Shown: positions 1-9,277, counted from the first letter of the stretch. The stretch is 64,000 nucleotides of DNA from UBA1366 sp047602575 (GCA_047602575.1 JASGGY010000007.1:310001-374000); one strand, 5' to 3'. Notes: generated by a model from the letters alone, not told the origin. Numbers and translations are program-made.

Positions 1-930
1 GTGACAGACAATGAGCCGTATATCTACTTGACTGACGAATGGGCGGAAACGTTATCCCATGATATTGACTTCTCCGTTTCCTACATAGACAATACCGCCG
101 CAGGAAAAGCTTATGCTGTCATCACAGGTATGCGTAACACCACGGGAACCGTGATGATTCCGTTCTATCTCACCGCCCCCGATCAGACTGTCACCGACCT
201 GACCATCACCGGCATCACTGCCCCGACAACCGGCGCAAAGCTCGATATGACCATCAACTCAAATTCCCAGATTAATGCAACAGTCGCTGACTGGGTAGAT
301 TCGGATCTCGGCGACGGGCTGCCCGAAGATTATGTCTTTACCAGAAACAACGGATATTCAGTGGAAATCATATTGACTGCCAAGAGCGGTTATACACTTA
401 GCGGGCTTCCGGCATTTTTGGAAAGTGTTAATTACTTCACCGTCGAAGGCGCTACGATGACATTTCTCTTTAATGACGGAAATCAGTATATCCTGATTGC
501 TGAATTCGACAACACCGCCCCCATCACCCTCAACGGTGTGCAGGCAAGAGCAAACATAGACGGCAGCTTTGATTTCCGCCTTGTGGCAACCATCGACCAG
601 GCGACACTTGCGCAGGAAGGCGTTGAAATCGGCTTCTGCGTTTCCTCGAACAGCACATCTCCCGACCGCAGCCATGGTAATGTGCTTACAGCAAAACAAG
701 CCTATAAGTCAATCCAGAACAACGGCGTAACAATTGAACCCGACGGTGACGGCGACACATATTACTTTGTTGTTCATGATCTGTCACATTTTGCAAACGC
801 TGCAGCGGTTGATGGTGCTGGTGTGGTTTATGTAACCGCATTCTACACCATCGGCGAAGATACCTATTACACAGCTCCCATGGCGATCAACCTTGCAGAC
901 CTCGCAGACTTTGTTTCAGCGCCCATCTAA
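1..930 (+). CDS. Secreted/cell-surface protein, C-terminal part (5' end outside window)
   Basis: The frame is already open at base 1, so the true start and any signal peptide lie upstream; the GTG at base 1 is only an in-frame codon. The 309 visible residues are rich in Thr, Asp, Asn and Ala and have no membrane segment, as in an extracellular beta-sandwich protein. The stretch DIDFSVSYIDNTAAGKA resembles TDYTLTYKNNTAVGVA in the secreted protein at 12002, so I read it as an MBG-like immunoglobulin-fold repeat. The rest matches no family I recognise. No LPXTG motif or anchor is visible at the C-terminus. A 50-residue peptide gene follows after 35 bases and probably shares its transcript. Function unknown; surface location is inference from composition. 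Confidence 0.6.
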   Translation: MTDNEPYIYLTDEWAETLSHDIDFSVSYIDNTAAGKAYAVITGMRNTTGTVMIPFYLTAPDQTVTDLTITGITAPTTGAKLDMTINSNSQINATVADWVDSDLGDGLPEDYVFTRNNGYSVEIILTAKSGYTLSGLPAFLESVNYFTVEGATMTFLFNDGNQYILIAEFDNTAPITLNGVQARANIDGSFDFRLVATIDQATLAQEGVEIGFCVSSNSTSPDRSHGNVLTAKQAYKSIQNNGVTIEPDGDGDTYYFVVHDLSHFANAAAVDGAGVVYVTAFYTIGEDTYYTAPMAINLADLADFVSAPI

Positions 931-965
931 CGACAGAACGAAGTAAGAATGAAAGGTGAAAAACG

Positions 966-1118
966 ATGAAGAAATTTTACGAAGCGCCTGAACTCGATAT
1001 TACTGCGTTCCTGCTGGAAGAAACCATTGCCGCCGATTCCGGACCGAATGGGTTTACGATTTTCGACGATGACAACGACGACGGCGACACAGGCAACGGC
1101 TGGGGCGGACTCGGCTAA
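966..1118 (+). CDS. Small acidic Gly/Asp-rich peptide (50 aa), possible RiPP-type precursor
   Basis: The ATG at 966 is preceded by an AAAGGTG ribosome binding site, and the frame ends at TAA 1116-1118, just before a strong terminator. The peptide begins MKKFYEAPELDITAFLLEET, then IAADSG, and ends in a run of Asp/Asn/Gly closing with GNGWGGLG. An amphipathic leader-like N-terminus followed by a low-complexity acidic, Gly-rich tail is the layout of many short Clostridia peptides of unknown role and of RiPP precursors. No modification enzyme is adjacent in the window, although the upstream neighbourhood is not visible. That this is a gene is supported by RBS, start and terminator; the RiPP idea is only a hypothesis. 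Confidence 0.6.
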   Translation: MKKFYEAPELDITAFLLEETIAADSGPNGFTIFDDDNDDGDTGNGWGGLG

Positions 1119-1131
1119 CCACAAACAAATC

Positions 1132-1166
1132 AACCGGAAAGCAAAATGCTTTCCGGTTTTGTTTTG
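1132..1166 (+). terminator. Rho-independent terminator after the 50-aa peptide gene
   Basis: Perfect 11-bp stem AACCGGAAAGC (1132-1142) pairing with GCTTTCCGGTT (1148-1158) around the loop AAAAT, followed by a T-rich run to about 1165. Confidence 0.9.
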
Positions 1167-1270
1167 CCAAAAAAATAAAAGCCACCCAAACGAGCAGCTT
1201 CCAATCGTAAGAATCACCATCTTAAAAAATCTCCCCAACTCATAAAAAGCAACAAACCCATAAACTAAAA

Positions 1271-1345
1271 ACAACGGGTTTCCAAAGGGGGGCATGCCCC
1301 CTTTGGTGGGGGAGTCCAGAGGGGGCAACGCCCCCTTTGGTAGGA
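1271..1345 (+). repeat. Dispersed palindromic repeat, family A copy 1
   Basis: Begins with the family landmark ACGGGTTTCC and contains two hairpins: CCAAAGGGG/CCCCTTTGG with a GGCATGCC tip, and CAGAGGGGGC/GCCCCCT. It lies between the peptide terminator and the 3' end of the converging PHP gene, whose stop codon is 5 bases away. Copies 2-7 are at 3418, 15473, 33290, 36627, 41146 and 43546. Confidence 0.8.
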
Positions 1346-1349
1346 TTAC

Positions 1350-2209
1350 TCACTTCTGCGCATTCGCGTGAACAAGCTTGAACAGGCGGTCGAGATTTTC
1401 CTTGTCGGTGACGCGTGAGCCGATGTGGGTCGGGCGCTGGTTGTAAAGCCCGTGGAAGTCAGAGCCGCCGGTCACAATTAAGTTATGCTCTTTGGCGATG
1501 GAAAGCAGCGTGTTCTTTTTCGTTTCATCGTCCGCGGAGTAGTGGTAAACCTCGATGCCGTCAAGCTTGCCCTTTTCCGCCAGCTCGCGCGCCAGCTCGA
1601 CGCTGTCGAACATGAACGGATGCGCCAGCACCGCGATCCCGCGCGACGCGTGAATCAGATCCAAAACAAAATTCACATCCGGATACTCGCGCGTTACCAG
1701 ACAAATTCCGTTCTTGCGGTTAAACAGCCGGTGGTTCAGCCCGCCGTACAAATCTGTCGCGTAACCGTAATTCACCAGCGCGCGCATGATGTGCTGCTTG
1801 AACACGCTCTTCGCTGCCCTTGGCGTACTTGAGCACCGCCTCGGGCGTGATGGGATAAAGCTCCATCACCTTATCAATCATCTCGTTGGCGCAAAGCCTG
1901 CGGATCTCGCACGACTTCATGCAAAGTCCCTTCAAGCCGGTCGGGCTTGTGCGGCGCGTAGCAGAGAATATGTACCTTCGCGTTGCGCTTTTTGTCCCAC
2001 GCGGAAAGCTCCGCCGCGGGAATAACCTGCACGCCGTACCGTTCGCCGAGAATCTGCGCGCGGCTTGAGGAAGAAATCGTATCATGGTCGGTCAGCGCAA
2101 GCACGTCAATGCCCGTGCGCTTCGCCTGCACAATGACCTCCTCAATCCCCATCGACCCGTCGGAAAGCGTTGTGTGGCAGTGAAGATCACCCTTCATTTC
2201 ACCTGACAT
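1350..2209 (-). CDS. PHP-domain metal-dependent phosphoesterase, interrupted by two frameshifts
   Basis: The N-terminal piece begins MSGEMKGDLHCHTTLSDGS and has the PHP metal-binding motif HCH plus LALTDHDT; the C-terminal piece ends with the metal-binding GGSDFHG. These are hallmarks of PHP phosphoesterases of the TrpH/YciV type (3',5'-nucleotide bisphosphate or oligoribonucleotide hydrolysis). The reading frame changes twice. Near 1928-1930 a sense-strand GAAGGGAC would restore EGLCMKSCEIRR if it were GAAGGAC. Near 1808-1812 GAAGAGCGTG would restore the frame into SVFKQHIMRAL if one base shorter. Removing one base at each site gives 286 codons including stop, the family's usual length. So this is either a recent pseudogene or a sequence with two single-base errors. 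The RBS AAAGG sits very close to the chosen start; MKGD a few codons on is an alternative. Confidence 0.8.
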
Positions 2210-2320
2210 CCTTTCGGTTTCGCAAAAGCTTATCCCGCCGTTTTCCGGCAACAGCTTTCCCGGACAAAAATTAACATTACAATTATACCATAAAAGTCAC
2301 GGCAATTGCAAGCTTTTTTA

Positions 2321-3286
2321 TCAATTTTTCTGATGCGGAAAGAATTTTTCCGCGAACCACGGCATTTCTGTGCAGAATTCCTGCCCGTCAAGATAAGAAA
2401 GCACCCCCGCGTCGGTCGAAAAACAAAATTTTACCCGCCGTGCGTGGAGCAGCTGCGTCTTTACATTGTAATCACGGTTGATCCTGTTTATTCCATATTT
2501 ACCGTCGCCGAGCAGCGGAAATCCCGCCCACGCAAACTGCGCGCGGATCTGGTGCGTCCGCCCAGTAACAAGCTCCGCCTCAACCAGCGCCAGAACCCCG
2601 TCGTCCGCCAGCACCTTGTACCGCGTCACCATCGTACGGAAGCCGGGCAGGGGACGGTCGGAAACCTCTGCCGTCTTGGTGCGCTCGTCCTTGCGGTGAA
2701 ACGCCCGCAGCTCCGCCTCGCGCTGCGCCGGAACGCCCGCCGTCACGCAGAGATACCGCTTTTCGATCTCGCGGTCACGGATTTTCTGGTTGAGAATCCG
2801 CAGCGCCTCCGCGGTTTTCGCGCATAGCACCAACCCGCTCGTGTTGCGGTCGATGCGGTTGCATAGCGCCGGCGCAAAGGACTGCTCCCGCGCCGGATCG
2901 TATGCGCCCTTTTCGAACAAATATCGCTGAATCCGCGCAATCAGTGTGTCCGCCGTGTTCTCCTCATCCTCGTGTACAACCAAACCGCAGGGCTTGTCCG
3001 CCAGAAGAATCTGCGCATCTTCATATACAATGTTAAGCTCCGCCCACGCATTCAAAAACGCGTATTCCGCAGCCACAACGTTGAAAAACTCATCGCCGAT
3101 GTAAAGCGAAATCACATCGCCCTCCGCCAGCCGCGCCGCTCCCTCGCACCGCTTGCCGTTGAGCTTGATGCGCTTCGTGCGCAGGTATTTATAAGTCAGC
3201 CCCTGCGGCAGCTTGTCCACCGCCTTCGCCAGAAATTTATCCAGCCGCTGCCCCGCGTCGTTTGCGCCGATGAGAAGCTCCCGCAC
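2321..3286 (-). CDS. RluA-family 23S rRNA pseudouridine synthase
   Basis: Predicted to isomerise uridine to pseudouridine in structured RNA. The N-terminal ~75 residues form an S4 RNA-binding domain (RLDKFLAKAVDKLPQG and KRIKLNGKR). The catalytic domain contains NRIDRNTSGLVLCAKT, whose Asp is the RluA catalytic residue, followed by RTHQIRAQFAWAGFPLLGDGKYG, the conserved RluA motif. At 321 residues it is full length. Translation probably starts at GTG 3284-3286 behind an AAGGGGG purine run; an ATG two bases upstream is out of frame. Which uridine it modifies (RluC- or RluD-like) cannot be told from sequence alone. It lies on the minus strand, head to head with radC across about 340 bases carrying a family A repeat. 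Confidence 0.93.
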   Translation of the reverse strand: MRELLIGANDAGQRLDKFLAKAVDKLPQGLTYKYLRTKRIKLNGKRCEGAARLAEGDVISLYIGDEFFNVVAAEYAFLNAWAELNIVYEDAQILLADKPCGLVVHEDEENTADTLIARIQRYLFEKGAYDPAREQSFAPALCNRIDRNTSGLVLCAKTAEALRILNQKIRDREIEKRYLCVTAGVPAQREAELRAFHRKDERTKTAEVSDRPLPGFRTMVTRYKVLADDGVLALVEAELVTGRTHQIRAQFAWAGFPLLGDGKYGINRINRDYNVKTQLLHARRVKFCFSTDAGVLSYLDGQEFCTEMPWFAEKFFPHQKN

Positions 3287-3417
3287 GCATAACGCCCCCT
3301 TTTACCGTTCATAATATGTTTTCACTATTATAGCATATTTTCGCGGAAAAAGCACTTTACAAATAAAAATTTTTGTTGTATAATAAGAACATTAGTTCAC
3401 GAACAAATGATTCGTCA

Positions 3418-3610
3418 AAAAAAGTCTATACTCTTTTTCCGACTATCTCTTTAGAATCACGTACCAAAAGTAAAACACAAATTAGTTAAGAAAATCAAAG
3501 TATAATCTACAAAACAATGGGTTTCCAAAGGGTACTTGTACCCTTTGGCGGGAGGGTGTCAATGCTGCCGTGCGCGGCAGCACGGGCGGCGCCCCCTGAC
3601 TAGGGTTTAT
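3418..3610 (+). repeat. Dispersed palindromic repeat, family A copy 2, abutting radC
   Basis: The 3' half (3511-3609) carries the family landmark GGGTTTCC, the hairpin CCAAAGGGTAC/GTACCCTTTGG, a second palindrome CTGCCGTGCGCGGCAG, and the family end CCCCTGACTAGGGTTTA. The AT-rich 5' half (3418-3510) is a degenerate match to the corresponding part of copies 3-5. The element ends 3-4 bases before the Shine-Dalgarno sequence of radC. The rest of the rluA-radC gap (3287-3417) is AT-rich and shows nothing else I can name. Confidence 0.75.
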
Positions 3611-3627
3611 CGAAAGGGGGGAGCACC

Positions 3628-4305
3628 ATCGAAAACGTCCACAGCGGACACCGCGCCCGTATGCGAGAAAAGTTCCTCACCTCCGGCATCGGCGCGTTGG
3701 CCGAGCATGAGGTGCTCGAAATGCTGCTGTTTTTCACCGTCCCGCGCGTCAACACCAACGAAACCGCACATCGCCTGCTGCGGCAGTTCGGCTCGCTTAC
3801 GGGCGTGCTCGACGCGCCCGCCGACGAGCTGTTCCGCTTCGGGCTGAACGAAAACAGCGTCGTTCTGCTGAAAATGATCCCCTCCGTACTCAAGCTCTAT
3901 TCCGCGCAGAGTGCCGCGATGACGCTCGACAGCATCCGCGCGATTTCCGCGTATTTCCAAGCCGCGTTCGTCGGCGCAACGGAGGAGGAAATCAAGGTCT
4001 GCTGTCTGGACGACCGGCTCTCCGTCATCGCCTGCCCGACCGTCAGCACCGGCACGGTTAAAACCGTCACCCTCTACGCCCGAAAAGTCGTGGAAATCGC
4101 ATTCCGCCACAACTGCGCGCTGGTCATTCTCGCGCACAACCACCCCGGCGGCGACGCACTCCCATCCGACGCGGACATCTCCGTCACGCGCCAGCTCATC
4201 AATGCCCTAGCGCCGCTCGGCATCCGCCTGCTTGACCACGTCATCGTCAGCCGCACGGGGACAACCTCAATGAAAGCCGCCGGCTATTTCAACATTTTTG
4301 ATTAA
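3628..4305 (+). CDS. radC: RadC/JAB-type DNA repair-associated protein
   Basis: The JAB metalloprotease-like domain has the full signature HNHPGGDALPSDAD, giving the two His and the Asp that bind metal, and ends SMKAAGYFNIFD. The N-terminal half has the helix-hairpin-helix-like region found in RadC (EHEVLEMLLFF...VNTNETAHRLL). The family's conserved N-terminus, IENVHSGHRARMREKF, is fully present, but its first residues precede the only ATG (3661). No ATG, GTG or TTG exists in this frame between the stop at 3601 and 3661. A Shine-Dalgarno run AAAGGGGGGAG (3613-3623) lies directly before ATC 3628, so I place the start there as a rare non-canonical start or a mutated ATG. The cellular role of RadC is unsettled; it is often found near repair genes, and uvrB follows after 15 bases. 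Confidence 0.85.
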   Translation: MENVHSGHRARMREKFLTSGIGALAEHEVLEMLLFFTVPRVNTNETAHRLLRQFGSLTGVLDAPADELFRFGLNENSVVLLKMIPSVLKLYSAQSAAMTLDSIRAISAYFQAAFVGATEEEIKVCCLDDRLSVIACPTVSTGTVKTVTLYARKVVEIAFRHNCALVILAHNHPGGDALPSDADISVTRQLINALAPLGIRLLDHVIVSRTGTTSMKAAGYFNIFD

Positions 4306-4320
4306 AAAGGAAGTGCGTCC

Positions 4321-6288
4321 GTGGATCACTTTGAATTGGTTTCCGAATACAAACCCGCGGGCGACCAGCCCGAAGCCATCACGCAGCTTGTCGCGGGACT
4401 GCAAAAAGGACTGCGCGAGCAAACACTCTTAGGCGTCACCGGCTCGGGAAAAACCTTCACCATGGCAAATGTCATCGCGAAGGTCAACCGCCCCACGCTC
4501 GTCCTTGCCCACAACAAAACCCTCGCCGCCCAGCTTTGCAGCGAGTTCAAAGAATTTTTTCCCCGCAACAGCGTGGAATATTTCGTCAGCTACTACGATT
4601 ATTACCAGCCGGAAGCCTATATCCCCGGCAAGGACGTTTATATCGAAAAGGACTCCGCCATCAACGACGAGATCGACAAGCTGCGCCATTCCGCCACCAC
4701 TGCGGTCGCCGAGCGGCGCGACGTGATCATCGTGGCGAGCGTGTCGTGCATCTATTCGCTGGGCGATCCGGAGGAATACCGCTCGATGGTCGTGTCCGTG
4801 CGCAAGGGCATGGAGAAATCCCGCGAGCAGCTCGTCGCCCAGCTGGTGGGCATCCAGTACGAACGCAACGACGTGAATTTTGAGCGCAACAAATTCCGCG
4901 TGCGCGGCGACGTGGTGGAAATCTATCCCGTCAGCTCGACCGACACCGCCCTGCGCGTCGAGTTTTTCGGCGACGAAATCGAGCGCATCAGCGAAATCAA
5001 CGTCGTTACCGGCGAAATCACCGCCAACTTAAACCACGCCGCGATTTTCCCCGCCTCGCATTACATCATCGGGCGCGAGAAGATGAAAGAAGCCATCGCC
5101 GACATCAAAACCGAGCTTGACGAGCGCCTTGCCTATTTTCAGGAACACGATATGCTCATCGAAGCCCAGCGCCTTGCCCAGCGCACCAATTACGACATCG
5201 AAATGCTCGAGGAAATCGGCTTTTGCAGCGGCATCGAGAACTACTCCCGCGTGCTGTCACGCCGCCCGCCCGGATCAGTGCCGTACACGCTCCTCGACCA
5301 TTTTCCGGAGGATTTCCTGCTGATCGTGGACGAATCCCACGTCAGCCTGCCGCAGGTGCGCGGGATGTTCGCCGGCGACCGCGCGCGGAAAAACACGCTC
5401 ATCGACTACGGCTTCCGCCTGCCGTCGGCGCTCGACAACCGCCCGCTCCAGTTCGACGAGTTCTACAGCCACATCAATCAGGCGGTCTTTGTTTCCGCCA
5501 CCCCCGGGCCGTTTGAGAAAGAGCATTCCGCCCAGATTGTCGAACAGCTCATCCGCCCGACCGGGCTGCTCGACCCCGTTATCGAGGTCAAGCCCACGCA
5601 GGGGCAGATTGAGGATTTATTGTCAGAAATCCACACCCGCATTGAACGCAAGGAACGCATTCTCGTCACGACCTTGACCAAGAAAATGGCGGAGGATTTG
5701 ACCGCGTTCCTCAAGGGCTACGAAATCAAGGTGCGTTATATGCACCACGACATCGACACCATTGAGCGCATGGAAATCATCCGCAACCTGCGTCTTGGGG
5801 AATTCGACGTGCTGGTGGGCATCAACCTCCTGCGCGAGGGGCTTGATCTGCCGGAGGTTTCGCTCGTGGCGATCCTTGACGCGGACAAGGAGGGCTTCCT
5901 GCGCAGCGAAAGCGCCCTCATCCAGACCATCGGGCGCGCTGCCCGCAACGCCGGCGGCAAGGTCATTATGTACGCCGATCTGGTCACGCGCTCTATGGAA
6001 AATGCACTCATGGAAACCGAGCGCCGCCGCGCGCTGCAAACAGCGTTCAACGACGCGCACGGCATTACACCGACGACCATCCAAAAGGAAGTCCGCGGTA
6101 TCATTGAGATTGCCGACCGCGACGAAGCCGAGCAGGCGGTCAAAGCCACGCTCAGCCTGAACCCGCGCGAGCGCCACGACCTCATCGCCAAGCTGACCGC
6201 CGACATGAAAGCCGCCGCGAAGATGCTCGAATTCGAACACGCGGCGTTCCTGCGAGACAAAATCAACGAACTCAAAACTGCGAAATAG
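4321..6288 (+). CDS. uvrB: Excinuclease ABC subunit B
   Basis: UvrB is the damage-verifying helicase-like subunit of nucleotide excision repair; UvrA loads it and it recruits UvrC. The 655-residue product is normal length. Visible landmarks are the Walker A GVTGSGKT (about residues 38-45), the damage-probing beta-hairpin YYDYYQPEAYIP, the Walker B-type IVDESHVSLPQ, the helicase motif QTIGRAARN, and a C-terminal UVR domain (EHAAFLRDKINEL) that binds UvrC. The start is GTG 4321, with AAAGGAAG upstream. It forms a tight operon with radC (15-base gap) and uvrA (15-base gap); uvrC is not in the window. No LexA box was recognised upstream. Confidence 0.98.
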   Translation: MDHFELVSEYKPAGDQPEAITQLVAGLQKGLREQTLLGVTGSGKTFTMANVIAKVNRPTLVLAHNKTLAAQLCSEFKEFFPRNSVEYFVSYYDYYQPEAYIPGKDVYIEKDSAINDEIDKLRHSATTAVAERRDVIIVASVSCIYSLGDPEEYRSMVVSVRKGMEKSREQLVAQLVGIQYERNDVNFERNKFRVRGDVVEIYPVSSTDTALRVEFFGDEIERISEINVVTGEITANLNHAAIFPASHYIIGREKMKEAIADIKTELDERLAYFQEHDMLIEAQRLAQRTNYDIEMLEEIGFCSGIENYSRVLSRRPPGSVPYTLLDHFPEDFLLIVDESHVSLPQVRGMFAGDRARKNTLIDYGFRLPSALDNRPLQFDEFYSHINQAVFVSATPGPFEKEHSAQIVEQLIRPTGLLDPVIEVKPTQGQIEDLLSEIHTRIERKERILVTTLTKKMAEDLTAFLKGYEIKVRYMHHDIDTIERMEIIRNLRLGEFDVLVGINLLREGLDLPEVSLVAILDADKEGFLRSESALIQTIGRAARNAGGKVIMYADLVTRSMENALMETERRRALQTAFNDAHGITPTTIQKEVRGIIEIADRDEAEQAVKATLSLNPRERHDLIAKLTADMKAAAKMLEFEHAAFLRDKINELKTAK

Positions 6289-6303
6289 GGAAGGAATCAC
6301 TGC

Positions 6304-9129
6304 ATGGCAAAGGATAAAATCATCATCCGCGGCGCGCGGGAGCACAACTTAAAGAACATTGATCTGGAGCTGCCGCGCGACAAATTCATCGTCATGACCG
6401 GCTTGTCCGGCTCGGGAAAATCCTCGCTGGCATTCGATACCATCTACGCCGATGGTCAGCGCCGCTATGTGGAAAGCCTGTCCTCCTATGCGCGGATGTT
6501 CCTGGGGCAGATGGAAAAGCCCGACGTGGACAGCATCGAGGGGCTTTCGCCCGCGATTTCCATCGACCAGAAAACCACCTCCAAAAACCCGCGTTCCACC
6601 GTGGGTACGGTGACGGAAATCTATGACTACCTGCGCCTGCTCTACGCGCGGGTGGGCATCCCGCATTGCCCCGTCTGCGGGCGTGAAATCCGCCAGCAGA
6701 CCATCGATCAGATTGTCGATAAAATTCTCGAGCTGCCCGACGGCACGCGCATCCAGCTGCTTGCCCCCATCGTCCGCGGACGCAAGGGCGAGTACCTCAA
6801 AGAATTAGACAGTGCGCGCAAATCCGGCTACGTCCGCGTGCGCATCGATGGCATTCTATACGAATTGTCCGAGGAAATCAAGCTGGAGAAAAACAAAAAG
6901 CACACCATCGAAATCGTCATCGACCGCCTTGTCATCAAGGACGGCATCAAATCCCGCCTCACCGACAGCATCGAAACCGCCTCCGCGCTCACCGGCGGAC
7001 TCGTGGGCGTCAACGTCATCGACGGCGAGGACATGCTCTTTTCCCAGAGCTATGCCTGCCCCGCGCACGGCATCTCGATCGAGGAGCTTTCCCCCCGGAT
7101 GTTCTCGTTCAACAATCCCTTCGGCGCGTGCGAAAAATGTACGGGACTGGGCGTTTTTATGGAAGTTGACCCCGATTTGATCATTCCGAACAAAGACCTC
7201 TCCATCGCCGACGGCGCAATCAAGGCGGCGGGCTGGAACAGCCTGGACGACTCGTCCATCGCAATGATGTACTATCGCGGAATTTCAAAAAAATACAATA
7301 TATCACTCGATACGCCCGTCAGGGAACTGACCAAAGACCAAATCGACCTCTTTTTATACGGCACAAAGGGGCAGAAAATGGACATGGAGCGCGTCACCGA
7401 TTACGGAAAGCAAAGCTACCAGTCCGACTTTGAAGGCATCATCAACAATATGCGCCGCCGCTACCGCGAGAGTGCCAGCGATTGGGCAAAGGCGGAAATT
7501 GAATCCGTCATGAGCGCAGTCAACTGTCCCGACTGCCACGGCGACCGCTTGAAGAAAGAAAGCCTTGCCGTCACCGTCGGCGGTCAGAACATCACTGAGA
7601 TGACAAAGCTCTCCGTCAGCGATCTGCTGGAATTTGTCGAAAGCATCACCTTCACCGAGCGCGAGCTGCTCATCGGTGCGCAGATTATTAAAGAAATCAA
7701 AGAGCGTCTGGGCTTCCTGCGCAGCGTGGGGCTGGAATACCTCACCCTCGCGCGCGCCAGCGCCACCCTCTCCGGCGGCGAAAGCCAGCGCATCCGCTTA
7801 GCCACACAAATCGGCTCGCTGCTCGTCGGCGTACTTTACATCTTAGATGAGCCGTCCATCGGCTTACACCAGCGCGACAACGACAAGCTCATTGCCACGC
7901 TCAAGCACCTGCGCGACGTGGGCAACACCCTCATCGTCGTCGAGCATGACGAGGACACCATGCGCGCGGCGGACTACATCGTGGATATCGGTCCGGGCGC
8001 GGGCATCCACGGCGGCGAAATCCTCTGCGCCGGCAGCTTTGACGACATTGTCGCCTGTGAAACCTCCGTCACCGGTCAGTATTTAAGCGGCAAGAAAAGC
8101 ATCTCCGTCCCCGCCGACCGCCGCAAGGGCTCGGGCGAATTTCTCACCGTGCTTGGTGCGTCCCAGAACAACTTAAAAAACATCGATGTGCACATCCCGC
8201 TTGGCACATTCACCTGCGTCACCGGTGTTTCGGGAAGCGGAAAAAGCTCGCTCGTCAACGAAATCATCCACAAGGAGCTTGCCGGAAAGCTCAACCGCGC
8301 GAAAATCCGCGCCGGCGCGTTCCGCGAAATAAAGGGCATCGAACACCTTGATAAGGTCATCGACATCGACCAGTCGCCCATCGGCAGAACCCCGCGTTCC
8401 AACCCCGCGACCTATACCGGCGTGTTCAACGACATCCGCGACCTTTACGCCAACACCAACGACGCAAAAATGAAGGGCTACGGACCGGGCAGGTTCTCGT
8501 TCAACATCCGCGGCGGGCGCTGTGAAGCCTGCGAGGGCGACGGCATCATCAAGATCGAAATGCACTTTTTGCCCGACATTTACGTCCCCTGCGAGGTCTG
8601 CAAGGGGCGGCGCTACAACCGCGAAACGCTCGATGTGAAATTCCGCGGAAAAAGCATCCACGACGTGCTGGAAATGACCGTCGAGGAGGGCGTGTCGTTT
8701 TTCGCCAACCACCCGAAAATCCAGCGCAAGCTCGCCACGCTCTTTGACGTGGGGCTTGGCTACATCAAAATCGGACAGCCCGCCACCACGCTCTCCGGCG
8801 GCGAAGCCCAGCGCGTGAAGCTCGCCACCGAGCTGTCAAAGCGCTCCACCGGGCGCACGATTTATATCCTCGACGAGCCGACCACGGGGCTTCACACCGC
8901 CGATGTGCACAAGCTGCTCGAGGTGCTGCAAAAGCTCTGCGACGGCGGCAACACCGTGCTGGTCATCGAGCATAATTTAGACGTGATCAAAACCGCCGAC
9001 CACGTCATTGATTTAGGTCCCGAGGGCGGCGGAAAGGGCGGGGAAGTCGTTGCCGTCGGTACGCCGGAGGAAATCGCCGCCTGCGCAGCGTCCTATACCG
9101 GACACTATCTGAAAAAAGTGCTCGCATAA
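6304..9129 (+). CDS. uvrA: Excinuclease ABC subunit A
   Basis: UvrA is the dimeric ABC-type ATPase that recognises bulky DNA lesions and delivers UvrB. The 941 residues carry two ABC modules: Walker A GLSGSGKSS near the N-terminus and GVSGSGKSS in the second half, and the signature motifs LSGGESQRIRLA and LSGGEAQRVKLA, each followed by a Walker B (YILDEPSIGLHQRD and YILDEPTTGLHTAD). Zinc-finger cysteines are visible (CPVCG in the UvrB-binding region and the C-terminal CEACEGDG...CEVCKG module). Full length and intact. It ends the radC-uvrB-uvrA unit; a separate promoter for rpsO lies 24 bases downstream. Confidence 0.98.
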   Translation: MAKDKIIIRGAREHNLKNIDLELPRDKFIVMTGLSGSGKSSLAFDTIYADGQRRYVESLSSYARMFLGQMEKPDVDSIEGLSPAISIDQKTTSKNPRSTVGTVTEIYDYLRLLYARVGIPHCPVCGREIRQQTIDQIVDKILELPDGTRIQLLAPIVRGRKGEYLKELDSARKSGYVRVRIDGILYELSEEIKLEKNKKHTIEIVIDRLVIKDGIKSRLTDSIETASALTGGLVGVNVIDGEDMLFSQSYACPAHGISIEELSPRMFSFNNPFGACEKCTGLGVFMEVDPDLIIPNKDLSIADGAIKAAGWNSLDDSSIAMMYYRGISKKYNISLDTPVRELTKDQIDLFLYGTKGQKMDMERVTDYGKQSYQSDFEGIINNMRRRYRESASDWAKAEIESVMSAVNCPDCHGDRLKKESLAVTVGGQNITEMTKLSVSDLLEFVESITFTERELLIGAQIIKEIKERLGFLRSVGLEYLTLARASATLSGGESQRIRLATQIGSLLVGVLYILDEPSIGLHQRDNDKLIATLKHLRDVGNTLIVVEHDEDTMRAADYIVDIGPGAGIHGGEILCAGSFDDIVACETSVTGQYLSGKKSISVPADRRKGSGEFLTVLGASQNNLKNIDVHIPLGTFTCVTGVSGSGKSSLVNEIIHKELAGKLNRAKIRAGAFREIKGIEHLDKVIDIDQSPIGRTPRSNPATYTGVFNDIRDLYANTNDAKMKGYGPGRFSFNIRGGRCEACEGDGIIKIEMHFLPDIYVPCEVCKGRRYNRETLDVKFRGKSIHDVLEMTVEEGVSFFANHPKIQRKLATLFDVGLGYIKIGQPATTLSGGEAQRVKLATELSKRSTGRTIYILDEPTTGLHTADVHKLLEVLQKLCDGGNTVLVIEHNLDVIKTADHVIDLGPEGGGKGGEVVAVGTPEEIAACAASYTGHYLKKVLA

Positions 9130-9152
9130 ATCTGAATATTTTGTAAATTCTA

Positions 9153-9181
9153 TTTACAATGCCTTTACAGTATGGTATAAT
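9153..9181 (+). promoter_or_regulatory. Sigma-A promoter of rpsO-pnp
   Basis: TTTACA (9153-9158), a 17-base spacer, then TATAAT (9176-9181). It gives rpsO transcription independent of uvrA and leaves about 130 bases of leader. Confidence 0.85.
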
Positions 9182-9277
9182 TACATGGTGTGTTCGGGAT
9201 AAGCCGCACACCATGTAATACCGTGCGCGCAGATTACGGGTTTTGCCCCAAAAATGGGGAGCTGTATCGCCGTAACC
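9181..9277 (+). promoter_or_regulatory. Structured rpsO leader (candidate S15 autoregulatory RNA)
   Basis: Two stem-loops lie between the promoter and the rpsO ribosome binding site. The first pairs TTACATGGTGTG with CACACCATGTAA (9181-9218). The second pairs GATTACGG (9232) with CCGTAACC (ending 9277), enclosing a small CCCC/GGGG hairpin. S15 represses its own mRNA through leader structures in several bacteria; that this leader does so is inference. The first arm overlaps the end of the -10 box, so the mature 5' end may lie within it. Confidence 0.5.
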
